From assembly GCF_900116805.1 (NCBI RefSeq), contig NZ_FPBV01000006.1:123789-187788 (forward strand): 64,000 nucleotides of DNA. Direction: 5' to 3'. Below are positions 15,948-24,562 of this stretch, one piece after another. A program made the position numbers and the translations under genes. The DNA is from Paenalicyclobacillus macrosporangiidus. Lineage in GTDB: Bacteria; Bacillota; Bacilli; Alicyclobacillales; Alicyclobacillaceae. The first letter of the stretch is position 1; each line of letters begins with the position of its first letter. The notes below the pieces were generated by a model. The model saw only the letters and a program-made list of their open reading frames with translations. It searched no databases and was not told where the DNA came from.

Positions 15948-16762
15948 ATCCGTTTGTCTTCGCGTGCATCACGCCGCACGGCTCCGAGATCATCGAACGT
16001 TTGTCGAAACCGGATCCTCGGCTCATGGAGCGGACGCGGCGGAGCCTGGAGAGGCTCGGGCAGCGGATGCAGGAGGCCGCCCCAGAGACATTGGTGGTGC
16101 TGACCCCGCACGGCATTCGCCTGGACGGGTTGTTCGCCGTCTCGGACAGCGAGCGCATGGCGGGGGAGGTGGAGGATCACGGCGAGAGGGTCACGATGGA
16201 ACGGCGGGTCGACCGCACCTTGGCGCGCGCCATCGTCCAGTCCGCCCGCGGCCTCGGTTTGCCCGCCGCGGCGGTCAATTACGCCACTGCGGAAGGGCCG
16301 CTGTCCTGCCTGCCGCTCGATTGGGGCGCCATCGTCCCGCTGTGGTTCATGCCCGAGGTGCCCATCGTGGCGATCACGCCGACACGTCAACGTTCGTTTG
16401 CAGATCAAATCCGCTTCGGAGAGGCGCTGGCCAGGGCCGTGGCGGCCTCCGGCAAGCGCGTGGGGTTGATCGCCAGTTGCGACTGGGCCCACGCCCACCG
16501 CGAGGACGGGCCGTACGGTTTCCATCCGGCGGCCGCACAGTTGGACGCGCAGGTGTTGGAATGGCTTCAGGCGGACGACCTGGAGGCGTTGGCAGGGCTC
16601 GATCCGCAGTTTGTCGATGACGCCAAACCGGACGGCGTCTGGCAGGCGTTGATCCTGGCCGGCGCAATGCCGAAGGGATCCAGGCGGGTCGAGGTGTGGT
16701 CGTACGAGGTGCCGACGTACTTCGGCCTGATCTGCGCCGCCGTCCATCCGGCGGCCGGATGA
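15944..16762 (+). CDS. LigB/MEMO-like extradiol dioxygenase-fold protein
   Basis: The 272-residue protein starts FVFACITPHGSEII and has VVLTPHG, VGLIASCDWAHAH and a C-terminal VPTYFGLICAAV. These fit the class III extradiol dioxygenase/MEMO fold, where such histidines bind metal. Many members without a cluster of aromatic genes have unknown reactions. The GTG start follows GAGGAGGAATTGCA and overlaps the MBL gene's stop. Convincing as a family member; substrate unknown. Confidence 0.75.
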   Translation: MNPFVFACITPHGSEIIERLSKPDPRLMERTRRSLERLGQRMQEAAPETLVVLTPHGIRLDGLFAVSDSERMAGEVEDHGERVTMERRVDRTLARAIVQSARGLGLPAAAVNYATAEGPLSCLPLDWGAIVPLWFMPEVPIVAITPTRQRSFADQIRFGEALARAVAASGKRVGLIASCDWAHAHREDGPYGFHPAAAQLDAQVLEWLQADDLEALAGLDPQFVDDAKPDGVWQALILAGAMPKGSRRVEVWSYEVPTYFGLICAAVHPAAG

Positions 16763-16792
16763 GGCGATTCGTTGGGAAGTCGACATAAAAGA

Positions 16793-16821
16793 TTGACGCC
16801 GCCGTCACCATCTGTTATAAC
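16793..16821 (+). promoter_or_regulatory. Promoter of the c-di-AMP riboswitch/opuC operon
   Basis: TTGACG (16793-16798) and TATAAC (16816-16821) with a 17-bp spacer, about 25 bp before the riboswitch. Confidence 0.75.
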
Positions 16822-16844
16822 AAAACATAAAATACCATAGCAGA

Positions 16845-16975
16845 ACATGCTGAATTCCCGAGAGGGAAACGGGGGAACCGACTCATGGGGTGAATCCGCG
16901 CCGCACGGTGCGGACGGGCAATCTCCTAAGCCCGAACCCGACAGCTAACTTCGTAAGCATTTAGGAGACTGCTTG
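16845..16975 (+). promoter_or_regulatory. c-di-AMP riboswitch (ydaO/yuaA class)
   Basis: The leader has the ydaO consensus blocks in order: GAATTCCCGAGAGGGAAAC, GGGGGAACCGACTCATGGGG, TGAATCC, a variable stem CGCCGCACGGTGCGG, then GCCCGAACCCGACAGCTAAC and TTCGTAAGC. CTCCTAAG and TTAGGAG pair as a long-range helix. ydaO RNAs bind c-di-AMP and normally turn expression off when it is high. The terminator at 17018 is the likely expression platform. The controlled genes are compatible-solute uptake genes, fitting c-di-AMP's known role in osmotic balance. Confidence 0.92.
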
Positions 16976-17017
16976 GCTTGTATCAAGCGGATGCGTTCAA
17001 CGTGCAAATCTGCACAT

Positions 17018-17047
17018 CCCCGTAGGCGTGCCTACGGGGTTTTTTGG
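17018..17047 (+). terminator. Riboswitch-controlled terminator
   Basis: CCCCGTAGG / CCTACGGGG around CGTG, followed by TTTTTTGG, 24 bp before the opuCA start codon. Confidence 0.9.
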
Positions 17048-17071
17048 CATCCGAAAGGAGGGAGGGCTCCC

Positions 17072-18223
17072 ATGTTATCGTTTCAGGACGTGTGCAAGCG
17101 ATATCCGGATGGCACCACGGCGGTCGACCAGTTGTCGCTCGACATCTCCCACGGCGAACTGGTGGCGCTCATCGGCCCATCCGGTTGCGGCAAGTCGACC
17201 ACGCTGCGGATGGTGAACCGGTTGGTGGAACCGTCGTCAGGCACCATCCTGGTGGACGGCCGGGACAACCGGGCGTACCATCCGGTGGAACTGCGACGGC
17301 GCCTGGGCTACGTCATCCAGCAGGTCGGTCTCATGCCTCATCTGACCATCGCGGAGAACATCGCCTTCGTCCTGCGGCTGCAAGGGGTGGCGCCCAAACA
17401 GCGACGAAGGCGGGCCGAAGAGCTGATGCACTTGGTCGGGCTCGATCCCGGACTGTACCTCGACCGGTACCCTCGCGAACTCAGCGGCGGACAGCAGCAG
17501 CGCATCGGTGTGCTCCGGGCGCTGGCCCACGACCCCGACATCATCCTCATGGACGAACCGTTCGGCGCTCTCGACCCCCTCATCCGGGAACAGCTCCAAG
17601 ATGAACTGAAGCGGCTGCAGAAGACGGTGCACAAGACCATCCTGTTCGTCACGCACGACATGGACGAAGCGCTGCGCATCGCGGATCGCATTGTGCTGAT
17701 GCGCGACGGGCGCATCGTGCAGGCGGCGGAACCCGAGCAGATGCTGCGCGCGCCGGCGGACGCGTTTGTCGCCGAGTTCATCGGGCGGCACCGGATGCTT
17801 CGGCAGGCCAGCGAAGTGGCCGTGGCGGATGTGATGATTGACAACCCGGTGACGATGGAGGTGCACGCGGGACTCGCGCAGGCGCTGGAGCGGATGCGCC
17901 AGCGGCGGGTGAACAGCGTGATGGTGGTCGACAGCGGCGGCCGGTTTGCCGGCGTCGCCCGGCTGGAGGACGTCACGCGCGCGCTGGAACAGGGCCTCCC
18001 GATGCGCGTGGGCGATGTGGCGCGCTGGGCTCAGACCGCGGTGCACCCGGACGATCCTGCGCTGAACGCGATGCGCCAGATGTTGTGGTACCGCGTGGAC
18101 GCCGTTCCGGTGGTGGCCGAGGACGGGACCCTGGCAGGACTGGTGACGCGAAGCGCGCTCGCCGGGGTGTTGGACGACGCCCTCCGCGTGACGGGGGCGG
18201 AGCCCTTGGCGGAGGCGCGGTGA
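17072..18223 (+). CDS. opuCA: Glycine betaine/carnitine/choline ABC transporter ATPase with CBS domains
   Basis: The 383-residue protein has Walker A GPSGCGKST (about 36-44), Q-loop VIQQVGLMPHLT, signature LSGGQQQRIG, Walker B IILMDEPFGALD and the H-loop VTHDMDEA. Residues about 255-375 form two CBS motifs (VMIDNPVTMEVHAGL...VNSVMVVD; WYRVDAVPVVAEDGTLAGLV). In OpuC/OpuA systems these sense ionic strength or c-di-AMP. The ATG at 17072 follows AAAGGAGGGAGGGCTCCC. First gene after the c-di-AMP riboswitch. Confidence 0.92.
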   Translation: MLSFQDVCKRYPDGTTAVDQLSLDISHGELVALIGPSGCGKSTTLRMVNRLVEPSSGTILVDGRDNRAYHPVELRRRLGYVIQQVGLMPHLTIAENIAFVLRLQGVAPKQRRRRAEELMHLVGLDPGLYLDRYPRELSGGQQQRIGVLRALAHDPDIILMDEPFGALDPLIREQLQDELKRLQKTVHKTILFVTHDMDEALRIADRIVLMRDGRIVQAAEPEQMLRAPADAFVAEFIGRHRMLRQASEVAVADVMIDNPVTMEVHAGLAQALERMRQRRVNSVMVVDSGGRFAGVARLEDVTRALEQGLPMRVGDVARWAQTAVHPDDPALNAMRQMLWYRVDAVPVVAEDGTLAGLVTRSALAGVLDDALRVTGAEPLAEAR

Positions 18224-18257
18224 GGGGGACCCATGTTCATGGAAGGAGGGGATTTCC

Positions 18258-18902
18258 GTGTGGCAGGACCTGTGGCAGTACTTTTCGACGCACGGGTACG
18301 AGGTGTGGATGCTGACGCTGCAGCAGTTGTACATCGTGGCCATTCCGATGTGCGCCGCCATTCTGGTGGCGGTGCCGTTGACCATCGTGGCGACACGCGT
18401 CCCGCGGCTGTATCCGTGGGTGATTGGCATCAGCAACGCCTTTCAGACCATCCCCAGTATGGCCCTGTTGGTGCTGATGATCACCATCGGGCTCGGCATC
18501 GGGTTGCTCCCTGCGGCGGTGGCCCTGTTCGTCTACGCCCTGATGCCGATTGTGCGCAACACCTACGTCGGCATCGCCGGGGTGGCGCCGGAGGTGAAGG
18601 ACGCGGCCATCGGCATGGGCGCGACGAAGTGGCAACTGCTGTGGCTCGTGGAGCTGCCGCTGGCGTTGAAGGTGATCATCGCGGGCATCCGCTCATCGCT
18701 GGTGGCGTCCATCGGTTTCGCCACGTTGGCGGCGCTCATCGGCGCCGGCGGGCTCGGATCTCTGATTCTGCAGGGGCTCGGCATGGCGGATAACGCCATC
18801 GTCCTGGCCGGGACCATTCCGGCGGTGATCATGGCGTTCGTCGCGGAGTTCGTCATGGGGCGCCTCGAGCGTTGGCTCACGCCGAAGGGCCTGAGGGGGT
18901 GA
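18258..18902 (+). CDS. opuCB: Glycine betaine/carnitine/choline ABC transporter permease
   Basis: The 214-residue protein has five to six membrane helices and the conserved ISNAFQTIPSMALLVLMI segment. The EAA-like loop is GVAPEVKDAAIGMGATKWQLLW, followed by SIGFATLAALIGAGGLGSLI, all typical of OpuCB/ProW proteins. GTG start after AAGGAGGGGATTTCC. It is the only permease gene in the operon; classic OpuC has two, so this system may use it as a homodimer. Confidence 0.9.
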   Translation: MWQDLWQYFSTHGYEVWMLTLQQLYIVAIPMCAAILVAVPLTIVATRVPRLYPWVIGISNAFQTIPSMALLVLMITIGLGIGLLPAAVALFVYALMPIVRNTYVGIAGVAPEVKDAAIGMGATKWQLLWLVELPLALKVIIAGIRSSLVASIGFATLAALIGAGGLGSLILQGLGMADNAIVLAGTIPAVIMAFVAEFVMGRLERWLTPKGLRG

Positions 18903-19039
18903 TGGGAGACGCAAACGGACACCGCGCGTGTGGCGGGAGGGGTGGGATTGGATGACGTGCACCGCGTGGATGGCATGCGCGGCGCGGGTTGCGCGCAGCG
19001 CGTGCACCGCGGGCCAAGAATTCGTTTGGGGGTGAGGAT

Positions 19040-19984
19040 TTGACACGTCAAACGCGGGTACTGGCCACCTCAGGGATGTTCGCCATCGCCGCGGTGACGG
19101 TTGCGGGGTGCGGGGCCTCCGCACAGCCCGGGGGCGAGGCGAAACCCGGGCAGGTGACCGAGATCACCATCGCGGCGCAGGACTTTTCCGAGCCGTTGAT
19201 TGACGATTACATCATCAAAGATCTGATTGAGGCGAAGACGTCCATCCGGGTGACCATCAAGAAGACATCGGGCGCCTCCGGGCTGATGCACTCCATGCTG
19301 CAGCAGGGCGACATCCAGATGTATCTCGGATACGACGGGACGGAGTTCACTGGTCCGCTCAAACAGTCCTATACGGGGGAATATGCCGGCCATCCGGACA
19401 AGGTCACCCAATACGTGAAGGATCAGGAGATGAAGCAATTCCACGCGTGGGTGTCGCCGCCGCTGGGCTATGAGGACACGTACGCGCTGGCGGTGACCGA
19501 ACAGACGGCGGAGAAAGACCACCTGAAGACGGTCTCCGACGCCGTACCGTACGCGAAAGATTGGGTGCTGGCGACCGATTCGACCTTCCAGGCGCGCCAA
19601 GGGGACGGCCTGCCCGGATTTGAGCAGGCGTACGGGATACAGTTCAAGTCGGCCAAGTCGATGAGCTACGACGTGATGTACCCGGCGCTGCAGCAGGGGG
19701 CGGTCGACGCCGCCATCGTGTACTCGACCGACGGGCGCCTCAAGAAGTTGCATGAGGTGCCGCTGGTGGATGACAAGCATTTCTTCCCGCCCTATCATGC
19801 TGTGATCATCGCCGACGCCAATACCTTCCAGGCGGCGCACCTCGATCAGGTGTTGGCGCCGCTGTGGGGCGCTATCACGACAGACGACCAGATGCAGATG
19901 AACTACGAGGTCGACGTGCTGAAGAAGAACCCGGCAGACGTGGCACACGACTTTCTGGTCGACAAGGGGCTCATCCACCGATAG
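19040..19984 (+). CDS. opuCC: Glycine betaine/carnitine/choline-binding lipoprotein
   Basis: The 314-residue lipoprotein has signal MTRQTRVLATSGMFAIAAVT with lipobox VAGC, followed by an OpuAC/OsmF-type binding domain (EITIAAQDFSEPLIDDYIIK; MYLGYDGTEFTG; DAAIVYSTDGRLKK; PPYHAVIIAD). The TTG start at 19040 is set by GGGGGTGAGGA and by where the signal peptide begins. A terminator follows the gene. It delivers the osmolyte to the OpuCA/OpuCB transporter. Confidence 0.9.
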   Translation: MTRQTRVLATSGMFAIAAVTVAGCGASAQPGGEAKPGQVTEITIAAQDFSEPLIDDYIIKDLIEAKTSIRVTIKKTSGASGLMHSMLQQGDIQMYLGYDGTEFTGPLKQSYTGEYAGHPDKVTQYVKDQEMKQFHAWVSPPLGYEDTYALAVTEQTAEKDHLKTVSDAVPYAKDWVLATDSTFQARQGDGLPGFEQAYGIQFKSAKSMSYDVMYPALQQGAVDAAIVYSTDGRLKKLHEVPLVDDKHFFPPYHAVIIADANTFQAAHLDQVLAPLWGAITTDDQMQMNYEVDVLKKNPADVAHDFLVDKGLIHR

Positions 19985-20005
19985 CGCGCCACAGCAGGCG
20001 CGGGG

Positions 20006-20034
20006 GCCGGCCGCGGAGGCGGCCGGCGTTTCTT
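20006..20034 (+). terminator. Terminator of the opuC operon
   Basis: GCCGGCCGC / GCGGCCGGC around GGAG, followed by GTTTCTT. Confidence 0.75.
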
Positions 20035-20064
20035 ATGGTGCGACCGGCCGGTCACCCCACCCCG

Positions 20065-20733
20065 TTATGCATGCCCTCGCTGCTCCCGCTCCTGGAGGTA
20101 CGCTTCGAGCCCCCGGTTGCGCAGGATGCACGCCGGGCATGTGCCGCAGCCGGCGCCGATGACGCCGTTGTAGCAGGTGAGGGTTTTGTCGCGAACGAGA
20201 TCGAAACAGCCGAGCTCGTCCGCCAAGGCCCACGTGTCCCGCTTGGTCAGCCACATCAGCGGGGTGTGAATGACGAACTCATAGTCCATCGCCAGGTTGA
20301 GCGTGACGTTCAGCGATTTGATGAACACGTCCCGGCAATCGGGGTAGCCGCTGAAATCGGTCTGGCACACACCGGTGACCAGATGGCGGGCTCCCCGTTG
20401 CTTGGCGAGGATGGCGGCGAAAGACAGAAACAGGAGGTTGCGCCCGTCCACGAAGGTCGAGGGTAGTTCGCCTTCCTTGTGTTCGATCTCGATGTCGCGC
20501 CGGGTCAGGGCGTTCGGCGCCAGTTGGCTGAGCAGGCCGAGGTCGAGGATGTGATGGGGGACACCCAGTTCTGATGCGATGTGCTTGGCGCACTCAATCT
20601 CCAGTTCGTGCCGCTGGTTGTAGTGGAAGGTCACCGCTTCCACGTGGCCGAAGCGGCGCATGGCCCATACGAGGCACGTGGTGCTGTCCTGGCCGCCGCT
20701 GAACACGACGACGGCGCGCTGGTCCTGATGCAT
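20065..20733 (-). CDS. queC: 7-cyano-7-deazaguanine synthase
   Basis: The 222-residue protein has the PP-loop [11 protein letters not shown] at its start, [28 protein letters not shown] and the zinc site CGTCPAC near the C-terminus with an additional upstream Cys (GAGCGTC). QueC turns 7-carboxy-7-deazaguanine into preQ0 with ATP and ammonia on the way to queuosine. The ATG at 20733 follows GGGAGGGATCCGA. Other queuosine genes (queD, queE, queF) are not nearby, and I see no preQ1 riboswitch upstream. Confidence 0.93.
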   Translation of the reverse strand: MHQDQRAVVVFSGGQDSTTCLVWAMRRFGHVEAVTFHYNQRHELEIECAKHIASELGVPHHILDLGLLSQLAPNALTRRDIEIEHKEGELPSTFVDGRNLLFLSFAAILAKQRGARHLVTGVCQTDFSGYPDCRDVFIKSLNVTLNLAMDYEFVIHTPLMWLTKRDTWALADELGCFDLVRDKTLTCYNGVIGAGCGTCPACILRNRGLEAYLQEREQRGHA

Positions 20734-20865
20734 TCGGATCCCTCCCGACAATCTGCGCCCATTATGCACCATCCGGCCCGCGGCGTCCATGTGCCGCGCG
20801 GGCGGTTGGGATACAATAGCCCTCGGGACGGTTTTTCGGCAAAGCGTTGTGGAAAGGTGACCGTC

Positions 20866-21840
20866 ATGTTGAAGTGGCTGCTCGGAGGTCTGGGACTCAC
20901 GCTCTTGTGTCTGGTTGGCCTGTTGGGTTGGCAGGTCCGCCGATTTCGGCGCGGGCTGCCGCATCCGCCCTACAGGTCACCGGCCCTGCACCCGCGGGTG
21001 GATGCTTGGCGGGACGACCGGGTGCAGGTGTGTTGGGTCGGGCACTCCACCCTGTACATCCGATGGAACGGGCTCGGTATTCTGACGGACCCCGTATTCT
21101 CCGAACGGGCCGGTGCGTGCCTGCCGGGCGAGGTGGTGATCGGTGTGCGCCGTCACACGGCACCCGCCCTGCGCCTGGAAGAGGTCGCTGGACGGGTGGA
21201 CGTCATCCTGTTGTCCCACGCGCATATGGATCATTTCGATATTCCTTCTCTGCGCCGACTCGCGCGTCCGGATGTGACCGTCGTGACGGCGTCCGGGACC
21301 GGACGGCTCCTGCGCCGGATGCGGTTTGGACGGGTCGTCGAACTGTCGCCTCCGGAGTCCGCGGAACTGGCGGCGGGGCTGGTCGTCACCGCGCTGCCGG
21401 TGCGGCACTGGGGGGCCCGGTTCCCGTGGAACCGCGACTACGGCTGGAACGGCTACCTGCTGGAGAAAGACGGCGTCCGGTTGTTGTTTGCCGGAGACAC
21501 CGCGTACACGCCCGCCTTTCAGGATCTGGCGGAGGCGGGACCGGTGGACATCGTCTGCATGCCCATCGGCGCATACAATCCGTATGTGTACAATCACTGC
21601 ACGCCGGAGCAGGCCTGGCAGATGTTTGAGGAAGCGGGCGGGCGGTGGCTCATCCCGATACACTGGGATACGTTCGTGCTCTCGCGCGAGCCGGTGGAGG
21701 AACCGTTGCATCGGCTGTTGGCGGCCGCCGGTCCCCGGCAGGACCGGGTGGCGATTCGGCGCCACGGGGAGGTCTTCACCCTCCCGGGGCCGGTTCCGGG
21801 GGATGGCCAAATGCAGGCGCCGTCAAGCGTGAAAGCGTGA
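20866..21840 (+). CDS. Membrane-anchored MBL-fold hydrolase, NAPE-PLD/UlaG-like
   Basis: The 324-residue protein has an N-terminal membrane anchor ([18 protein letters not shown]) and then an MBL fold: [17 protein letters not shown] (metal motif), [21 protein letters not shown] and a final PIHWDTF. This pattern matches NAPE-phospholipase D/UlaG-like hydrolases. A lipid or phosphodiester substrate at the membrane is likely but unproven. The ATG at 20866 follows GGAAAGGTGACCGTC. Its 3' end overlaps the convergent TPR/HD-GYP gene by 18 bp. Confidence 0.8.
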   Translation: MLKWLLGGLGLTLLCLVGLLGWQVRRFRRGLPHPPYRSPALHPRVDAWRDDRVQVCWVGHSTLYIRWNGLGILTDPVFSERAGACLPGEVVIGVRRHTAPALRLEEVAGRVDVILLSHAHMDHFDIPSLRRLARPDVTVVTASGTGRLLRRMRFGRVVELSPPESAELAAGLVVTALPVRHWGARFPWNRDYGWNGYLLEKDGVRLLFAGDTAYTPAFQDLAEAGPVDIVCMPIGAYNPYVYNHCTPEQAWQMFEEAGGRWLIPIHWDTFVLSREPVEEPLHRLLAAAGPRQDRVAIRRHGEVFTLPGPVPGDGQMQAPSSVKA

Positions 21841-23301
21841 CTCGAGCGCGGCCACGATGGCGGCGTCGTACCAGGTGCCGGATCGTTCGGCCAGTTCCGC
21901 CATCACCTGGCTGTGGGGGAGGTCGCGCAGGGTCACGCCGGTGGCGTAGTGATCCGCCACCGCGAAGACCCTGGCCAACGGGTGGATCTCGTCTCCCCGT
22001 TTGCCCGCGGGGTACCCGGAACCGTCGACGTGTTCGTGGTGATCGGAAATGACGCTCAGGACCTCGCTCGGAATGCCCAACGGGAAGAGCATTCGGACGG
22101 ACAGCACGGGATGCTGCTGGTAGTCCCGCCACGCTTCCGGGGATCGCAAGGGATCTGCCAGCACCTCCGGCTCGACCGCCGTGAGTCCGTAGTCGGCAAA
22201 CCGGCAGGCATACGTCAACGTCTGGCGATCCTCGTCAGGGAGGCCGAGGGCCTCGGCGATCTCGCGGGCGTACTGGACCCTCGTATCCAACAGGGCCGAG
22301 AATCCGGGTTGCAGCACCTCCTGTGCATTCAGCACCTCGAGCCAGGTGAGAAAGCGGGAGACGTCCTCCCGGCCCAGCCCGGGCAGAATTTGCCCGCTCC
22401 CGCGCGGAGGCATCGGCCGTTGGCGCAGGTGATCCAGTTCCGCCTGCACCTGCATCCACTCTCGCCACATCTCCATGCGGCCGAACATGAGCTGCGATTT
22501 TTCCATCAACCGCATCGCCAACGCGCGCTCGCCGGCTCGTTCCGCGAGCAGGGCGAGAAGCCGGCAGAAGCGGGAGATCTCGCGCTTGGCGTTGTGCATC
22601 ACCGACGACCACACCTGCGGCAGGGCCGCGCAAGCCCAGTGCAGGCCTGACGCGACGTCGTTTTGCAGCAAGTACAGCCGGCTCAACTCGGTGTACGCGT
22701 GCAGAGCGAGCTCGCTCTCCGACGTGACCGCGCGCAAGAGAAACGTCTTCGCCTCTTCGTAGCGGCCCAACTCGATACAAAAGACGCCGAGATTGAGGTA
22801 CAGTTCATCGTGGCCGTCCTTCAGGCCGGCATCGGTGAACGCCTCCAAGCTCCGAAGCGCACTCTCGTATCCCTCCGAGTAAAAGCCGTTGATCCACTGG
22901 ACGTCGCTCAGATTGTTGTATAATACCCCACGCAGATCGGGCGTGAGGTACGCGTCGTATTGGGACAACACGTCGGTGATGAGGCGGTGGGCTCGGTCCG
23001 GATCGATGTAGCGGTAGGCCACCGCCAGGTTGGTGTTATACCGGACGGCGCACGCCGGGGGAACCTCCGCAGCAGCAGCATTGGAGAACCAGCGCACGCT
23101 TTCTTGATAGCGACCCAACCCTAAATACGCGCGTCCGATATGGTGATACACCTCGGCGCGGACGCTCGGATCAGGGCAATCAGGTGCTTCATCGGGGCGC
23201 AACTCGTCGAGCGCCGCGTGGAGCAAGTAGCGGCGAATGAGAGACACGCCGCGGTGCAGGCGCACCTCCCAATCGGTTGGGGTGGACACGGCCCTCCTCA
23301 T
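21823..23301 (-). CDS. TPR protein with degenerate HD-GYP domain
   Basis: The 492-residue protein has several TPRs (about 1-290; for example AEVYHHIGRAYLGLGRYQES and ELYLNLGVFCIELGRYEEAK) and a C-terminal HD-GYP domain (about 335-485). The GYP motif HHEHVDGSGYPAG and the later VADHYA are intact. However, the metal-binding 'HD' of the family's LLHDIGK motif reads RFADYG here, so the His is replaced by Ala. c-di-GMP hydrolysis may be lost and the domain may only bind nucleotide or protein. It is co-translated with the kinase (ATGA overlap), so TPR/HD-GYP output may depend on that kinase. Confidence 0.8.
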   Translation of the reverse strand: MRRAVSTPTDWEVRLHRGVSLIRRYLLHAALDELRPDEAPDCPDPSVRAEVYHHIGRAYLGLGRYQESVRWFSNAAAAEVPPACAVRYNTNLAVAYRYIDPDRAHRLITDVLSQYDAYLTPDLRGVLYNNLSDVQWINGFYSEGYESALRSLEAFTDAGLKDGHDELYLNLGVFCIELGRYEEAKTFLLRAVTSESELALHAYTELSRLYLLQNDVASGLHWACAALPQVWSSVMHNAKREISRFCRLLALLAERAGERALAMRLMEKSQLMFGRMEMWREWMQVQAELDHLRQRPMPPRGSGQILPGLGREDVSRFLTWLEVLNAQEVLQPGFSALLDTRVQYAREIAEALGLPDEDRQTLTYACRFADYGLTAVEPEVLADPLRSPEAWRDYQQHPVLSVRMLFPLGIPSEVLSVISDHHEHVDGSGYPAGKRGDEIHPLARVFAVADHYATGVTLRDLPHSQVMAELAERSGTWYDAAIVAALESRFHA

Positions 23302-23975
23302 CCCTCTCCGTACACCGGGATGCCAAATGTGAACTGGCTTCCCTGCCCGGGGGCGGATTGGATGACGAGCCGCCCGCCGAGGTAGGCGGCTCGCTCTCGC
23401 ATGCCGGCGATGCCATACCGGCCGGCCGGGATGGACGTGGGATCAAATCCTTTGCCGTCGTCCTGAATCCGAATGAACAACTCAGGGCCGCAACGCGTCA
23501 AGCTCACCTGCACACGAGATGCCGCGGCGTGTTTATGGATGTTTTGGAAGACCTCTTGCACCAGCCGGTAGATGGCGACCTGTTTCGCCGGGGCAAAGTT
23601 GTCGTGCACATCGGGCGCCACCGTCAGGTCGATGGTCAGGTGCCAATCGTCCTGCAGACGGCAGCAGAGTTCGGTGACGGCCTTCACCAACCCGACTTCG
23701 TCGATGGCCACCGGACGAAGGTCGTAAATCAACCGGCGGATGCTGTTGACAATCCCGATGACACGGCTGTTTAGCCGGGCCAGTTCGGCTTCCGCGAGTT
23801 CTGGCGTGGTTTTGAGCATGCGCTGGATGATCTCCAAGCGCATGCTCACATTCGTGATGTCCTGCGCCGGGCCGTCGTGAAGATCACGCGCGATGCGTCG
23901 GCGTTCTTCTTCAATCAGGCGAATGGCTTGATCCGTGCGGTCGTAGACCGGCAGCTCCCCATGTTTCATGTTCAC
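23298..23975 (-). CDS. Soluble NarL/DegS-type histidine kinase, orphan
   Basis: The 225-residue protein has the HisKA_3 box EERRRIARDLHDGPAQDITN, where the His is the phosphorylation site. It then has RRLIYDLRPVAIDEVGLVKAV and a HATPase_c domain with VFQNIHKHAAAS, DDGKGFD and GIAGMRERAAYLGG. No membrane segment or input domain is present. No response regulator gene is adjacent; the partner gene instead encodes the TPR/HD-GYP protein. The LuxR-type protein at 26097 lacks a receiver domain, so its target response regulator must be elsewhere (perhaps DegU-like). Confidence 0.88.
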   Translation of the reverse strand: MNMKHGELPVYDRTDQAIRLIEEERRRIARDLHDGPAQDITNVSMRLEIIQRMLKTTPELAEAELARLNSRVIGIVNSIRRLIYDLRPVAIDEVGLVKAVTELCCRLQDDWHLTIDLTVAPDVHDNFAPAKQVAIYRLVQEVFQNIHKHAAASRVQVSLTRCGPELFIRIQDDGKGFDPTSIPAGRYGIAGMRERAAYLGGRLVIQSAPGQGSQFTFGIPVYGEG

Positions 23976-24056
23976 ACCATACCTCTGTGGCCGACAGGCG
24001 GCCTTCTCTCTTTGTGCTTGACATTAGTGTACAGCACAAAGGCGGATGGTGCGAAC

Positions 24057-24227
24057 TCATTCAACGACGATGGGCAGGGTGCTATCCGGTGTGAACGTGC
24101 CGGAACCAGATGTGGAACCAGATGTTTGTGATGTCGTGGTGGACGTGTTGGTCGCGGCGAGAGCCAACGGCGCACTGGTGGTGAGAAGCGACAAGGCGGC
24201 CACTGCAGAGAGGAAGATTCGTTTCAT
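24057..24227 (-). CDS. Small secreted peptide controlled by a c-di-GMP riboswitch
   Basis: The 56-residue product starts MKRIFLSAVAALSLL and has a signal peptide with likely cleavage after ALA (LALA|ATN). The mature part is a Thr/Ser/Gly-rich chain ending TFTPDSTLPIVVE. The ATG at 24227 is placed 9 bp after AAGGAG; the frame upstream of it lies inside the riboswitch RNA. The gene stands alone between the kinase operon and the divergent KaiC-like gene. Function unknown; possibilities are a matrix or surface peptide, or a signal precursor. Confidence 0.7.
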   Translation of the reverse strand: MKRIFLSAVAALSLLTTSAPLALAATNTSTTTSQTSGSTSGSGTFTPDSTLPIVVE

Positions 24228-24258
24228 TGGGACATGCTCCTTTCTGACGGGTAGGAAT

Positions 24259-24350
24259 CCGACAACCCGGCTGCCATGGCGGTTCCCGGGATACCGCTGT
24301 AGGCCCGTGGCTTTGCGTCCCAGCCTTTCGGACTGGTTTGCCTTTGTCAT
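24259..24350 (-). promoter_or_regulatory. c-di-GMP-I (GEMM-I) riboswitch upstream of the secreted peptide
   Basis: Read on the minus strand the RNA shows GACAAAGGCAAACCAG, CCGAAAGG, GACGCAAAGCCACGGGCCTA, a variable stem and CATGGCAGCCGGGTTGTC. These match the GEMM-I consensus (GCAAACC, the GAAA tetraloop, GACGCAAAGCC, the GGCAGCCGGGTT receptor). GACAA/TTGTC closes helix P1. No intrinsic terminator follows; the ribosome site lies about 20 bp downstream, so translational control is likely. ACCCG just before it can pair with the CGGGT of the aptamer. Confidence 0.92.
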
Positions 24351-24351
24351 C

Positions 24352-24380
24352 ATCCTAGCTTGGAAATCATTCGGTGTCAA
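24352..24380 (-). promoter_or_regulatory. Promoter of the c-di-GMP riboswitch/peptide transcript
   Basis: TTGACA (24375-24380) and TAGGAT (24352-24357) with a 17-bp spacer on the minus strand. Transcription would start at the first bases of the aptamer. Confidence 0.75.
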
Positions 24381-24562
24381 GAAGAAATCATAGAATTCTG
24401 AGGATGATTTTTTCGACATTTATCGAGTACAGTCAAACCAGGACATACCATCCCTTGGCCGGGTGACGTGGCGACAGAACAGGCGGGGGGGCGGGGACAT
24501 CGTGGGGATGACGGGACAACTCGGCTGGCCGGCCCGGAAAAAGAGAATGCCTCGGGAAGCGC

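Noticed and set aside
20734..20865. preQ1 riboswitch upstream of queC
   Set aside because: No preQ1-I/II stem plus A-rich tail was seen in the 130-bp gap.
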